Below the pieces are notes generated by a model. The model worked only from the letters and a program-made list of their open reading frames with translations. It had not been told where the DNA came from and searched no databases. DNA of 64,000 bases from Austropuccinia psidii (Eukaryota; Basidiomycota; Pucciniomycetes; Pucciniales; Sphaerophragmiaceae). A program made the translations under genes and the position numbers. The stretch spans positions 47,367,662-47,431,661 of the forward strand of contig JALGQZ010000001.1 in assembly GCA_023105745.1 (NCBI GenBank). Reading direction: 5' to 3'. Below are positions 11,406 to 21,762 of the stretch, one piece after another (the first letter of the stretch is position 1; every line of letters starts with the position of its first letter).

Positions 11406-13457
11406 TTATTCTTCTTCTGATGGCTCAGAATCACTTTCATGTAAAGATACATCAGTTTCTTTTGTGTCTTCCACTTTTTCAACATTTATCTCATTGACTC
11501 TTGTCTTTTTTGGACAAGTGTTTGCCAAATGAGATGTGCTTCCACATTTATGACATTTCAAAGGAGGTCTGTCATGTGGTTTATTTGGTTTTGAAATTGG
11601 TTTCCCAATAGTCTTGTTGTCTATTGGGGTTTTGGACCAATTTCTTCCAATTTTTGTTTTAGTAGTGATGTCCTCCATAGCATTGATATAATCTTCTGTA
11701 GAGAAAGGCTCAATAAATCTGCTCCTTATAGCATGCTCAAGGTCACCACCACATTTTCTTAATATCCTTTTATGTACCATTGTTTCAGACATATCAGGAT
11801 GAAGGGAAGTTAACCTGTCCTTCTGTTTAAGAAACCAAGTCATGGGCCTGTCCCTTTCAATATTAAAAATGGCTTCTTCAATAGAATTTTCCATTCTAAA
11901 TCTCCAGGAATCATTTGCCCTTTTGGAAATAATTTGTTCTTTCCACCAAGGCCAAGAATGTTTACCATGGTCTTGTCTCATTTTATAATACCATTTCTTT
12001 TCTGATTTGGTAAATAATGAGTGTAATCTGGCACTTATGTATTCATCTGGTATGTTAAAGTCTTCTTTGAACATATCAATTGTTTTCATAAATTCCATAT
12101 GATTATATTCTACTTCACCACTGAAGTATGGCCATTCCTCTAATCTTGGAATGTCCTTAAAATTGCAAGCAGTTTCCACATCATGACTTGAAATTGTATG
12201 ATGTAATTCATTATTCAAGTTAAGAACATTTCTGTCAAGAATTGGTGTGGATTGCCTTGGAAATCCATTTTTTAGTGATATATTATTAATACTTGATTGA
12301 ATGTCTTCTTTCAATTCAAGTCTTGCTTTATTACTTTTTTCCAATTGTTCTTGAAAAAGAGCTGCATTGTGACCAGTAGAATTTTCCAAGTTTTGAACTT
12401 GTATTTTCAATTCTCTTAACTGTCCAGTTATAAAAGAAATTGAGTTCTCATCTGCTTGATTGAGTAAGGTAACTTTAGACTCAAGTCTTTCACAAATTTG
12501 GGTCAAAGACACAATATTGTCTTTATTAACATTGTCAAGGCCAATAATGGTCTTTTGTTGTTCTTTCACTTTCAATATCTCATTACCCAACTTCTGTTGG
12601 ACATAATAAAATGTTTTAAATTTTTCTATAATTTCTTTATTACAAGATTCAAAGTGAGTTACAAGTTTTACAAGATCGATTTCTTTGGGAAAGATTGGTT
12701 CAATCTTGCCTCCTCCTTGTTTTTGAATTCCATCAAGGTTCTTGCCATATTGAACACATTGTCCATGGCTGTCTTTTCCTTCTTTGGGATTCTGTAATTC
12801 TGAGGGTAAGGCTTGTTCCACTTGGGCTTTGCCTTTCCCTTTGCCTTTTGCTTGCCCTTCTGGTTGGTTTTTGGGGTTTGCTTGGGCTTGTTTGACACTT
12901 GTTGAGGCGGATTTTTGCTGGTGGATGCTTGGGGAGCTTCCACTGGGCTGGTTTCCTTGCCTTGGGCCAACTTCTTCTTCTGATCCTCTGATAACATGCT
13001 TTGGTTTTTCAACCAAGCTTTTATCTGTTGGACTTGTCCTTTGACAGACATGGGTGTACAACCCATCAGAAGGTCTTCTGTCTTTTCTGGTCCCATGAAC
13101 TTCTTCACTTGAAGATAAGAGTTCATGGTGCCTATCCAAAGACTTGGGAGAAGTTCCCACTCTTGTTGTTTTGATGCCAAGAACCAGTTCTTCCATTGAG
13201 ATTGATAAATTTCCACAGCTGCCTGTTGGAAATGGTTCAGGTCTAACAGGAATAGCAGTTATGTCAGCTTCTGGACTCTCAATAAGAGGTTCAAAGGTGC
13301 TGGCTAACCTTTGGGAACTGGTGAAAGTTCTGGCATCCTCCATTTGTGCCTCTCCTCTGGGAAGACATTCTTGCCTTTTGGATTTGTGGCTGGAATGTCC
13401 TGGTCCAGATCCATTTGATTGGATGGAGTAGTTACTTCCACTTCTAGTAAGAGTCAT
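11406..13457 (-). CDS. gag: Element C Gag, 683 codons, open
   Basis: It starts MTLTRSGSNYSIQ, matching the M-x-x-T-R-(S/N)-G start of the D and E copies. Residues 1 to about 260 are low-complexity and polar and overlap ORFX in another frame. A predicted coiled-coil-like region follows (about 270-400, rich in L/I/K/E), then the capsid-like block EEWPYFSGEVEYNHMEFMKT, WYYKMRQDHGKHSWPWWK, TWFLKQKDRLTSLHPDMSE, then a CCHC knuckle CHKCGSTSHLANTC near residue 635 and an acidic tail. The frame ends at TAA 11408-11406; in element D the equivalent frame runs on into protease, so this may be a truncated Gag-Pol. The start ATG lies within the ORFX intron. Confidence 0.85.
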   Translation of the reverse strand: MTLTRSGSNYSIQSNGSGPGHSSHKSKRQECLPRGEAQMEDARTFTSSQRLASTFEPLIESPEADITAIPVRPEPFPTGSCGNLSISMEELVLGIKTTRVGTSPKSLDRHHELLSSSEEVHGTRKDRRPSDGLYTHVCQRTSPTDKSLVEKPKHVIRGSEEEVGPRQGNQPSGSSPSIHQQKSASTSVKQAQANPKNQPEGQAKGKGKGKAQVEQALPSELQNPKEGKDSHGQCVQYGKNLDGIQKQGGGKIEPIFPKEIDLVKLVTHFESCNKEIIEKFKTFYYVQQKLGNEILKVKEQQKTIIGLDNVNKDNIVSLTQICERLESKVTLLNQADENSISFITGQLRELKIQVQNLENSTGHNAALFQEQLEKSNKARLELKEDIQSSINNISLKNGFPRQSTPILDRNVLNLNNELHHTISSHDVETACNFKDIPRLEEWPYFSGEVEYNHMEFMKTIDMFKEDFNIPDEYISARLHSLFTKSEKKWYYKMRQDHGKHSWPWWKEQIISKRANDSWRFRMENSIEEAIFNIERDRPMTWFLKQKDRLTSLHPDMSETMVHKRILRKCGGDLEHAIRSRFIEPFSTEDYINAMEDITTKTKIGRNWSKTPIDNKTIGKPISKPNKPHDRPPLKCHKCGSTSHLANTCPKKTRVNEINVEKVEDTKETDVSLHESDSEPSEEE

Positions 13458-13622
13458 TTCACGTCAATTTTAATAAAAAATAGAATAAAATTGAATTGAA
13501 TTCACCTGCAGGACCTTTAAAGGGCTCTTTGGTTATCAAACCCCTTGGTGGTGGGCTGGTTTGAATTTCAATACTGGACTCTGAGGTTTCAGAGTCTGAA
13601 GAATTTTCTCTGATGGAAGACA
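12668..13622 (-). CDS. ORFX of element C: spliced overlapping gene (predicted)
   Basis: Predicted exons on the minus strand are 13622-13506, 13443-13309 and 13242-12668. Exon 1 follows CTCTAG and begins TGTCTTCC. Intron 1 (62 bp, CCTGCAG|GTGAAT to CTTACTAG) contains the gag ATG 14 nt before its end. Intron 2 (66 bp, CCCAAAG|GTTAGC to CCTGTTAG) removes an in-frame TAG. The frame then stays open to 12668, and the exons plus one upstream base total 828 nt, about 275 codons. Notable segments are ERHKWRMPELSPVPK, DLNHFQQAAVEIYQSQWKNW, LLPSLWIGTMNSYLQVKKFM, a Lys/Pro/Gln-rich basic stretch, and KPYPQNYRIPK..AMDNVFNMARTLMEF. I recognise no known family. Its basic C-terminal half suggests nucleic-acid binding, as inference only. 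Confidence 0.6.
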
Positions 13623-14157
13623 CTAGAGAAAATTCAAAATATAAGTTATTTTATCAAATAATAAAAATAACTTATAAACTAAACTTATTAGATAAAGTTG
13701 TTTTAATGTAATTTTATGGCAAATTACATCAAAAATAAAGAAAAATGTCTAAGATAAAAGAAAAAAATGTTTTTAGTAAAGATTTTTTATTTGATTTATT
13801 ATTTTCTTTAAAGAAATAATAATTATGCAATTAACAAGTTAATTAATAAAAATTGTATTATTATTCACTTTATACTAGAATAACTCAAAGAATAAATTTC
13901 AAGTATGTGATGTGAAAAAGCCACTAGTTAGACAAAAGAGATTTATTCCAAGTCACTCAATTGTATATTGTTTCAAACAATATTCTTAAGAAAAAATAAC
14001 TTTATTAATATTATAAAGCTTATTTATAAGGGATAAGTCCATAAAAAGCCAATATTAAGACAAATATGGCAATTTTACGTCAAAAAATAGTAAAATAAGG
14101 TCTAGAATATGACTTATGTCCCAAAGATTGGTTTAAAATCACAGCCAGGCCCCCAAA
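13623..14157 (-). other. Leader of element C with primer-binding site
   Basis: AT-rich untranslated leader between the 5' LTR and ORFX exon 1. The minus strand at 14155-14140 reads TGGGGGCCTGGCTGTG two bases after the LTR end CCTTACA. This is the candidate primer-binding site, nearly identical in D and E. The leader ends in the 3' splice site TTTTCTCTAG at 13623. No ORF. Confidence 0.7.
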
Positions 14158-16329
14158 TGTAAGGTTTGTCTATGAAACCCTTGATAATAGTAACAAAATC
14201 AAGAGTACTATGACTGTCCTCAGTAGAAATATATAATATAACAAAATATTATAGCCACAAATTTAAATATAATTATTAAAAATAATTATATAAAAAAATA
14301 AATTCAATTATTGTTATAAAAATATAATAATAAAAAATAATAATAATTATTCTATTATTGTTATAGTCACTGACAGTTATAACAATAAGAAGTGTAAATC
14401 TCTTAATGAGACAATTACACGTGGAAATATGAATATTAACCACTTATAAATAATATAAATATTATTTATAAAAGAATTATAACACACACTGTGCAGAAAT
14501 AATTCTTATAGAATAAAAATACTATATAAAAAAACTAATACTAGATAAAAAAGATATAGAACTTTAGAGAAAACTTACTTATAATATTTATTTAATACAA
14601 CAAGTCAAACAACAACAGTTATTATATTAAATAATGATTATAAGCTAAACACATGCCTAAAATCAATAATTTTAAAGATAAAACAGCTTTTTATATTAAA
14701 ATTTGAGATTGAAGAGTTTTTATGAGGAATTTGTGGATTTTAAAAGATATTTAAGATGATAATTTTATAATATACAATATATTATTGATGATTACAACAA
14801 TAATCTGAATTCTATGATTTCAATTCTTTAATATAAAACTAATAAAGAATAAAATAACTTACAAATTACTTCAATAATAAGATTTTATAAATAATAAAAC
14901 TTTAACTGTTTAAATTTCTAATATGATTGGATTGATGATGAATGATGGACAAAAACAGTGATGAAAAGACTCTTTTTATGTCTTCAGAGCAGCTCTTATG
15001 ATTCATAATTAATATAGAAGGCGTTCTCAGGACAAAAATGAAAAACCATACTTAAAAACAAAGTTCCCAACTTAAGGAAACTTGTTTTTAATTCCAATTT
15101 AAAGTTAACAGTGTTATTCTTAACTCCATGTACCTTTAATCCTCATTTAAACTGATTATTTTTAAGTTTTTAATTTATATAAACTTATTTATATCAAAAT
15201 TCATCACATGAACAGCTTAAAAATAGAGTTTCAAGCAGAAATCTCTCCAACTCAATTTTTAATTAATTTTTAAAGAAATCATAATTTTCTTTGAGCTTAA
15301 TTAAAAGAGTAAATTTCCAGGCTAATTACCCAGGAAATGTATTTATAAAAGATACTTAAAATTTAATTTATATGTAGATAATATTAAATTGTAAGCTGTG
15401 TGAAAATCTCAAGCAAATCCATTAAGATTTGGATTTTTAATGAAATTTTGATGTTATTGCTATTTTTCCACGTAAAATAGCAATACACACCAAACCTTAG
15501 CTTTTGATAACATTTTGATGCTTGTAACTTTAAAGCTTTGAGCTTATTTAAGGTTTTTAAGCTTGATTAAGCTTTGACAGTTCTTAAAACCTTGATTTCA
15601 AGCCTTCATTTTTGGATTTACCCTTTGGCAGCTTGAAATTCCTGTCCAAATTGGGATAAAACCAGTTTAAACCTTAAGGTTGGATCAAAGTCTAATCTTA
15701 AAGTTTAAATAAGGTTGAAAATCCTCCAATAAAGGTGGACAACCTTAATTGAATCATTGCAGATCCAAAAAGTTGAGTACCCCAGCTCTATTTGGTCCTT
15801 TTCCTTTGTCCCACCTTTTTGCGTGGATTTTGCCCTTTTATTTATTTAAAGCCATACCATGGCTTTAAACACTTTTAAATTGAGCTCATGCAGGATTTAC
15901 ATTCTGTATGGCAAATCCTTAGCCAATTCAGTAAATATACACCACACCTCAATTTTAACTAAAATTTTGGTAAGTTTGCATTAACCTTATGTAAATTTAA
16001 ATTTAAGCTTATTTAAGCTTAAATTTAACAATTTTAGAAAAATGTTAAAAAAGTTTTATTAGTACTGTGAGATTCTTAAATCTTCTAATAACACAATAAA
16101 TAAGTGTTTTTGGGTATAACACCTTATGGATGTACCCTAGGTCATTTTTGGTAAAGAATCCAAACATGACATAATATTGATAACTTTGTTTATCCAAAAA
16201 AAAGTTATACTTATTTTTTGTTATTTTTTATTTTAATTTCAACTAAAAAGTCTTTTGAAGACAAAATTAGCTGTTTATAAAATCATTTGTGGCCTTATGG
16301 GTATGTTATACATACCTCACAGGCTCACA
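14158..16329 (-). repeat. 5' LTR of element C
   Basis: 2172 bp, starting TGTGAGGTATG-like on the minus strand at 16329 (TGTGAGCCTGTGAGG) and ending ACCTTACA at 14158. It differs from the 3' LTR by scattered substitutions and lacks the 411-bp duplication, so this element is older than the D copies. The splice-donor region reads AAACAGTTAAAG here against AAACAGGTAAAG in the 3' LTR. Confidence 0.92.
14972..14980 (-). promoter_or_regulatory. Candidate TATA box of element C LTR
   Basis: Minus-strand CATAAAAAG within GAAGACATAAAAAGAGTC, followed by a pyrimidine-rich stretch and CATCACTG. The E LTR has GACTTAAAAGAGG in the equivalent place. Not tested. Confidence 0.4.
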
Positions 16330-16334
16330 GATAT

Positions 16335-19300
16335 TGTACCATAGGAGACAACAAAAGACAAAAGTTTGGCTTCCCCAAATAACAAAAAACAAATCACAGT
16401 TATTAAGAATGAAGAGAAAAGTCCAGAAAAGGAACTTTGCATATCTGAACAACTCAAAGAGGTAGAATTTAATCAAGAATTAAGAGACAAAATGAAAGAA
16501 AAAAGGATTGACCTCTTATTTGAGTAAAAAAATGCCTTTGCCACTGACAAAGAGCCACTAGGTGCCATAATTGGGCATGGGGTGGATATAATTGTTAATG
16601 TGGAAAAGCCTTACCCACCTTTACTGAGGAGACCTGCTTACCCAGCTAGTCCAAGGGCTAGAGAAGCCTCGGAGGTACACATTAAAGAATTAATGGACCT
16701 TGGAGTATTAAGAAACGTAGGACATAATGAACAGGTAGAGGTCACTACACCTGTCATTATAGCTTGGCATAATTGAAAATCAAGAATGGTAGGAGACTTC
16801 AGAGCCCTGAACACCTATACCATTCCAGACAGATATCCAATACCCAGAATCCATGAGACATTAACAAAATTGTCACAAGCTAAGCTCATTACATCCATGG
16901 ATGCTTTAAAGGGTTTTCATTAAAATGACTTAACAGAAAATGCCAAGAAACTACTAAGGATAATAGTCCACTGTGGGATTTTTGAATACTTAAGGATGCC
17001 ATTTGGTCTAAAGAATGCACCTTTCCATTATCAAAGGATGATGAATACCATATTTCCTGAAGAATTATCAGAAGGATGGTTAATCATCTATATTGATGAT
17101 ATCATAGTTTGCTCAGAAACTTGGGAAAATCACCTTAAAAGACTAGAAAGGGTACTACAAAAAATAGTGCAAGTGAATATGAAAGTTTCATTGAAAAAGT
17201 GTCATTTTGCATATAGTGAACTAAAAGCACTAGGACATGTTGTATCTGGACTTAGTCTAGGAATAGACAAGAATAAAGTAGCAGCAGTACTACTGAAGCC
17301 AATGCCTCAAACCAAAAAAGAAATGCAATCATTTCTAGGATTTGCTGGATACTATAGACAGCATATAAAGGACTTTGCAAAAATTTATAAATCCTTGTAG
17401 AAGCTATGTGACCAACAAACAGTCTATGAAATGACAGAAGAAAGAGTCAAGGCATATGAAGAATTGAAAAATACCTTGACAAATGCCCCATTTCTTCTAA
17501 GGCCAGATTGGAAACTAACCTTCAAACCGTACATTGATGCTTGTGGAGAAGGACTAGGTGCTGCACTACACCAGACACAAATTATCAATGATGAACCAGT
17601 GGAAGGACCAATTTGTTTTATTTCAAGACAGATAAAGCCAACAGAGGAAATATATGCAACAAGCCAAATGGAATGCCTCTGCTTAGTGTGGGATTTAGAA
17701 AAATTAAATTATTACTTGGATGGAACAGTATTTGATGTGATTACAGACTGTAATGCTGTAAAATCTCTATTAAATATGAAAAATCCAAATAGACATATGC
17801 TAAGATGGCAAATTGCTATCCAAGAATATAAAGGAAATATGACTATTGTTCATAAATCTGGTAATGTTCATAAAAATGCAGATGGTATTAGCAGATGGGC
17901 TCTAGAAAATACAGCTGACAATCCAGCATGGGTACCACAGGAGGAGCACCATATAGAAGGAATATGTGTTTCAGACAGTGGCACAGAATTCTTGAACCAA
18001 GTTAAAGAAAGCTATAAGATAGACAAGAATTTCCATATCTTAAGCCATCTTCTAATGAAAAACTGCAAAGACCCATCACTTTTATCAAAATTAGATGAAA
18101 CATGGAAAAAGGCATATGATGAAGGAAGATTCCACCTCCTTGATGGAATCCTTCACCATAGAGCAAAACACAAATGTGTTATGGTCTTGACAGATAGAAC
18201 GCTGATAAACACTATTTTACATGAGTGTCATGATAGTGTTGCAGCTGGACATCCCTCAGAAGAAAGAACACTAGAGAGGGTGAAAACCTGCTCTTGGTGG
18301 CCAAATTGGAAAAAAGATGTTGCAGAATACTACCAAACCTGTGACAGATGTCAAAACGCCAACAGAGCCACATGAAAGAAATTTGGAATGATGATCCAAA
18401 TCTAAGAACCAAAATCCCCTTGGGAAATAGTTCATATGGATTGGGTAACAGCATTACCTCCAGGAGGAGACAGAAGTTATAATGCATGCCTAGTGTTAGT
18501 TGACAGGTATAGCAAAATTCCCATGTTCCTACCATGTCACAAAGATGACACAGCTATGGACACAGCGATAATGATATGGAACAAAGTCATTAGCCACACA
18601 GGCTTATTCCAAAATATCATAAGTGACAGAGACCCAAAATTCACTTCAGCATTATGGACAAATCTCAATAAATTGTTTGGGACAAAGCTATCATTCTCAA
18701 CAGCTTACCATCCTCAAACTGATGGTCTGGCAGAAAGGATGATACAAACCTTGGAAGAAATAATCAGAAGATTCTGTGCTTATGGACTAGAATTCAAAGA
18801 TTCTGATGGTTTTACCCATGATTGGTGTACAGTAATACCAGCCCTTGAACTGGCATATAAAACATCAATCCACTCTTCTACTGGCAAAACACCAGCAATG
18901 CTAGAAAAAGGTTGGAATCCAAGACTTCCTTATGATGCCCTCAAAAAGGACTTAGTGGATATACATCCAACAGAAAGCAGTTTTAAGATAATGCTTGACA
19001 AAGCAAGACAACATGCAAACAGATGTATGCAAGATTCTTTCAAATATGCAAAAGAAAGATGGTATAAACGTCAAAAACCACCTGACTTCAAAATAGGAGA
19101 CTTGGTCCTAGTATCAACCCTTAATTTTAATAACATAAAAGGCTCAAAGAAATTAAAAGATTCCTTTGCAGGACCATTTATGATAAAAGCACTTCATGGA
19201 CCCAATGCTGTGAAATTAGAACTCACAGGTGAGTTAATGAACAAACACACAAATTTCCCTGTAAGTCTGATAAAACCTTACATCTCAAGTGATAAGGAAC

Positions 19301-19530
19301 TATTTCCAATAAGATATAAACCCTGACTTAAAAATTGCCCCTTGGAAGAAGAAGAGGAAAAGAAAATTTTGAAAGTCCTTAAAGAAAGAAGGACAAGAAA
19401 CAGAAAAGAAAGAGAATACCTTGTAAGGTATAGAAATTCAACTCAAGAAGATTAATGGCTCTTTGAGAAAGATATAACAAATGCTGATAAGCTACTAAGC
19501 AGGTTCAGACATGAAAGAAAACCTAAATAA
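16335..19530 (+). pseudogene. pol: Element B Pol: RT, RNase H, integrase, chromodomain, broken
   Basis: After the C insertion the frame continues ([10 protein letters not shown]). Readable in order: [72 protein letters not shown] (about 17080-17110), RNase H ([32 protein letters not shown]), the HHCC domain ([16 protein letters not shown]), [43 protein letters not shown] and a chromodomain ([14 protein letters not shown]) ending at 19530. In-frame stops occur at about 16526, 16774, 16921, 17398, 18373, 18403, 19324 and 19455, mostly one base from the sense codon in relatives. Catalytic residues are conserved despite the stops. Confidence 0.9.
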
Positions 19531-19575
19531 TAAAAAAATCAAGCATTATTGAGCTTCAAGACTAAAGTCTATTGA

Positions 19576-19591
19576 AGAGGTAGGACAGTGG
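19576..19591 (+). promoter_or_regulatory. Conserved pre-PPT motif in element B
   Basis: AGAGGTAGGACAGTGG lies 46 bases after the pol stop and 33 bases before the 3' LTR. It matches AGAGGTTGGACAGTGG in elements C and E in the same context. No clean polypurine tract remains at the LTR junction in this decayed copy. Confidence 0.5.
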
Positions 19592-19624
19592 CTGATACCC
19601 TAATTACACATACCAGATTGTGAA

Positions 19625-19711
19625 TGTGAACCTTTGAGATATGACCACATACCCAAAAATGTCACAAGAAATATTTAAAATAATTATACCTTTAAAAATG
19701 ATCACCTTAAA
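19625..19711 (+). repeat. 3' LTR of element B, first 87 bp
   Basis: It starts TGTGAACCTTTGAG, followed by ACCACATACCCAAAAATGTCACAA, paralleling the LTR starts of C, D and E. It is cut by element D1 with the duplication TTAAA (19707-19711 and 29795-29799). Confidence 0.8.
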
Positions 19712-21536
19712 TGTGAGCCTTAGAGGTAATTTCATATACCCAAAAGACCACAAATATAAAAAAAAACATATTAATATAAATAAAATAAATTTATTTATAT
19801 TATTAAAGTAAAAATAAAAAATATAAATATAAAATTATATTAAAAATAAAAAATTAATTATAATTTAAAAATAAAATTACTTTAAATTTTGTAAATATAA
19901 AATTACATTTATACTTGAAAAATTTAAGTAAAAATGAAATTTTAACAAAATTGTGAAAAAATAAATAAATTTGGAAAAAAGTTAAATAAAATTTATTATA
20001 ACTTTTTATCCAATAAATAAACATATAAATTTTATTTCACCATTGGATTCCTCATAAAAAATCAGGTGGGGTCACCTCTGAGTGAAATTTTTGTAACTCA
20101 ACTCTAAATAAGCTTAAATTAAGTTTTTAGTATTTTCAATACAAAAGTTGAAAATCCTCAAAACCTTAATTTAATTCACACCACATGTGGTGTTAACCAT
20201 CAATTTTTGTGTTAAAATTGAGGTGTTGTGTTTAGTTTAGAAGTTATGAGGAATTAAAGTATTTTCAATTGAATTCAATTGAAATGTCAAAATGTGCGCG
20301 TGTATTACATAAGTGAGCTTTGATTTACATATGAGGTGTCAATTATTACTGTATTGTACTGTACAATTGAATTGAATTACATGTGTAAATTATAAGTATA
20401 ATACATGATGAGGAATTAAAGGAAAAATAAATTGGAAAGATTAAATTTGGGGGGGAAAAGGAACTCCAGCTCTAAGGGGGAGCTAGACCCCCAAAATCCT
20501 TGCTGACAGGCGTGGGATGTCAAAATTCACGCAAAAGTTCATCACTTTTGGCCTGGAATTGAGTTACAGGGTCTGTGGACTCAATTGATGATGAGGTTTT
20601 GATACCAACTGGGGTAGTTTTAGCTGTTGCCAAGAAGGTAAAACTACCCTTAAGATAAAACAATCATAATAAAAACAGTTTTAACTGGTTTCTACGCCTC
20701 TGACACACATTCTGACGTGTTTTGAAGGCTCTAGGCCTGGTATTGCTATAGTAATGGCTGATTTAAGGGTCTAAAATGGCTAAAAATGGCTTAAACCAGC
20801 CCTTTTTGGTCTAAACCAGGGTTCAATGATGCCATAATTGGCTTTTCTGTTGTCAGACTGTTTTTCACGACTGACAAGAGTAAATTTTACTTTTGGAGTA
20901 AGAGAATTGATGGCTTTAAAAGAATGTCTTCTTTGCCCCACTTTTCTCTTCATGTTAGAATCTTTTCCTTTTATTAATTAGTTTAAAACTGTTAAACCAA
21001 TCAATCAAAGATTCCAACCACCACTTTTAAATCATTTTAATCCTTTTAACCACGTGAAAAAATCATTATAATCATTGTTTTTAACTCTTATAATCATTTT
21101 TACCCCTGAACCACCCCAAAAGTGAATTAAAGCATCTTTCATCACTGTTAACTTTGTCACTTTGTTTCCAAATTCACTCTGGTCACTTTTGGGCGTGTTT
21201 TCTCTTTAATATTCTTTTTAAAGACTTTGTTCTTTAATTAATTGCTTGCAGTTCTTTGCTCAATTAATTCCAATTGAAATTGCTCTTGAAGAAATTTCTT
21301 TTGTAGCCTTAAAATATCTCTTGTAGAGTATTTTTTGGATAAATCTTTATTGTTGGTAAAACAATAAATTTTTATATTATTGTTTTATACTAATAAAGTT
21401 ATAAACAATAAAATTGGCGTGTTTTCTCTTAAAAATAATATTTCATACTATTTTTAACTGAATTTTACCTTATACAAATTTTGAGGACAGGAAAAGTACT
21501 TGATTTTTAATCAAAGTTTCATATCCACACCTTACA
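19712..21536 (+). repeat. 5' LTR of element D1
   Basis: TGTGAGCCTTAGAGG...ATATCCACACCTTACA. It contains an AT-rich first third, a TGTGCGCGTG segment, a stem-like AGCTCTAAGGGGGAGCT, two copies of ATGGCTAAAA, and conserved CACGTG, GGCGTG and GACGTG words. The TATA box is altered in this copy (see 20914). Confidence 0.95.
20914..20921 (+). promoter_or_regulatory. TATA-box position of D LTR, mutated in this copy
   Basis: All other D LTRs in the window read GGCTATAAAAGAATG here (for example 36092). This 5' LTR reads GGCTTTAAAAGAATG. If this is the promoter, transcription of D1 may be reduced. A second, weaker candidate is further downstream near CATCTTTCATCACTG, which resembles the C start region. 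Confidence 0.45.
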
Positions 21537-21762
21537 TTTGGGGGCCCAGCCGTGATATTTTACCTGTGACATATTTTTTTTTACTCTTTTTAAATATTTT
21601 TTCTTATATTGAAAAATTTAAAAACATATAAAAAATACTTATAATTCAAAAAACCCATAAAAAATAATTTTTTTCATATTATAAGTGAGGCTTAAATTTT
21701 TATTTCTTTTTTTGAAATATCCTTTTTTTTACTTAATTAATTGGCTTTTTCATTTATTTTAG
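21537..21762 (+). other. Leader of D1: primer-binding site and 3' splice site
   Basis: TT then TGGGGGCCCAGCCGTG (21539-21554) directly follows the LTR and is the candidate primer-binding site. A T/A-rich stretch follows, ending in TTTATTTTAG at 21762, a strong 3' splice site shared by D2 and paralleled in C and E. No ORF starts here. Confidence 0.7.

Larger units (their letters stand above)
4956..16329 (-). mobile_element. Ty3/gypsy chromovirus C, full-length, 11.4 kb, inserted in element B
   Basis: Both LTRs, primer-binding site, Gag, all Pol domains and a polypurine tract are present in minus-strand order. Five-base target duplications GATAT flank it (4951-4955 and 16330-16334), and removing it restores the reading of element B. 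Ends are TGTGAGCC...CCTTACA on the minus strand. LTRs are very long (2172 and 2599 bp). Pol is broken by stops and frameshifts, while Gag is open. Confidence 0.93.

Noticed and set aside
12498..13431. Plus-strand ORFs opposite element C gag
   Set aside because: Antisense shadows of the gag/ORFX double-coding region.
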